In this document: positions 63,715 through 64,000 of the stretch, piece after piece
Layout of the letters: each line of letters opens with the position of its first letter
Position numbering within the stretch: position 1 is the stretch's first letter
Source: an uncultured Pseudodesulfovibrio sp.
Lineage (GTDB): Bacteria; Desulfobacterota; Desulfovibrionia; Desulfovibrionales; Desulfovibrionaceae
Length of the DNA stretch: 64,000 nt
Assembly: GCF_963662885.1 (NCBI RefSeq)
Contig: NZ_OY760065.1
Location: forward strand, 568,001 to 632,000
Direction: 5' to 3'
Made by a program: the position numbers and the translations under genes
The notes under the pieces: generated by a model
What the model saw: only the letters and a program-made list of their open reading frames with translations
Databases searched by the model: none
Told to the model about the DNA's origin: nothing

Positions 63715-64000
63715 CTACATGGCGAAATAACCGACTTTGTCGTTATCCTTTTCCATGGAGAACTCGGGGTCGAAGAGTCTGCATCGGACGCAATTGTTTA
63801 TCTCGTTACGCTTACCCGTGGCATGCAGGTTACGGATACGGTTGAACCCTTCTCCATTCCAGACCTCGGCGATGCTTTGTTTGTTGATGTCGCCATGGTT
63901 GTGCTTTGCGTCCACATCCTGTCCGCACAACGGGACCAGCCCCATGGTTGTGACATGGAAGGTTCCCCAGGGGACAACACAGGGATGATAGGTCAAATCC
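63715..64000 (-). CDS. SPASM-domain radical-SAM protein, C-terminal fragment
   Basis: The gene continues off the right edge; about 95 codons are present. CVVPWGTFHVTTMGLVPLCGQD, GDINKQSIAEVWNGEGF, NRIRNLHATGKRNEI and NCVRCR are the SPASM auxiliary iron-sulfur domain of radical-SAM maturases. The radical-SAM barrel should lie beyond the window. It may modify peptides or sugars in the same pathway as the preceding genes. Confidence 0.8.
   Translation of the reverse strand, partial: DLTYHPCVVPWGTFHVTTMGLVPLCGQDVDAKHNHGDINKQSIAEVWNGEGFNRIRNLHATGKRNEINNCVRCRLFDPEFSMEKDNDKVGYFAM

Overview
The window looks like about 64 kb of a GC-rich chromosome from a sulfate-reducing bacterium of the Desulfovibrionaceae (Pseudodesulfovibrio/Desulfovibrio-like). 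This is inferred from gene content, not from a marker gene: a TunR-type regulator made from a dead tyrosine-recombinase domain plus two molybdate-binding (MOP) domains, a glutamate synthase split into separate subunits, a psd-pssA-leuACDB cluster, and RqcH/NFACT, RdgC-like and PilZ proteins. I see no phage, insertion sequence, CRISPR array, rRNA or replication origin, so most of it reads as core chromosome.

Layout. 1-16.9 kb: end of a glycosyltransferase; a minus-strand metF-asd-aminotransferase operon; an ABC-F/Nudix pair; a GIY-YIG protein; two coupled membrane coiled-coil proteins; the psd-pssA-leuA-leuC-leuD-leuB run, with a large nested inverted repeat between leuD and leuB; then a DUF457 membrane protein, an EamA transporter and a SAM-fold protein. 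17.0-17.5 kb: a minus-strand tRNA cluster (three identical tRNA-Gly and one tRNA-Cys). 17.6-30 kb: dksA, rqcH, a chemotaxis receptor, a muramidase-like protein, mutY, gpmA, a large TPR membrane protein with a CCHC zinc knuckle, and two glycosyltransferases. 29.4-38.8 kb: MltB-like transglycosylase, zinc ribbon protein, TolC, MoaB/Mog, DUF1614, rfbA, an overlooked 47-residue membrane protein, PilZ, a two-piece RdgC, a GDSL esterase and a TVP38 protein. 38.9-48.4 kb: a YcaO-family enzyme, an APC permease, tRNA-Leu, TunR with a divergent oxyanion-transport operon (binding protein, permease, DUF364, no ATPase), an MsbA-like exporter and a DUF922 protease-like protein. 48.5-56.9 kb: three-gene glutamate synthase with a leader terminator, an orphan HicB, MltA and an AI-2E family protein. 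57-64 kb: a hybrid histidine kinase, a polar amino-acid ABC transporter, a methyltransferase, a TIGR04372 glycosyltransferase and a radical-SAM/SPASM fragment.

How it works together. The window holds leucine synthesis (leuA, leuC, leuD, leuB), the aspartate and one-carbon branch (asd, metF), ammonia assimilation (glutamate synthase), phosphatidylethanolamine synthesis (pssA, psd), cell-wall turnover (MltA, MltB, muramidase-like protein) and molybdate/tungstate uptake with its own regulator. The items that most merit a second look are the RdgC halves separated by one in-frame TAG, the zinc-knuckle TPR protein, the YcaO protein with a novel N-terminal region, the amino-acid permease with a periplasmic insert, the gltB leader, the ATPase-less transporter operon under TunR, and the nested inverted-repeat element. 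Starts were chosen from Shine-Dalgarno sites and family alignment from memory; no search was run.
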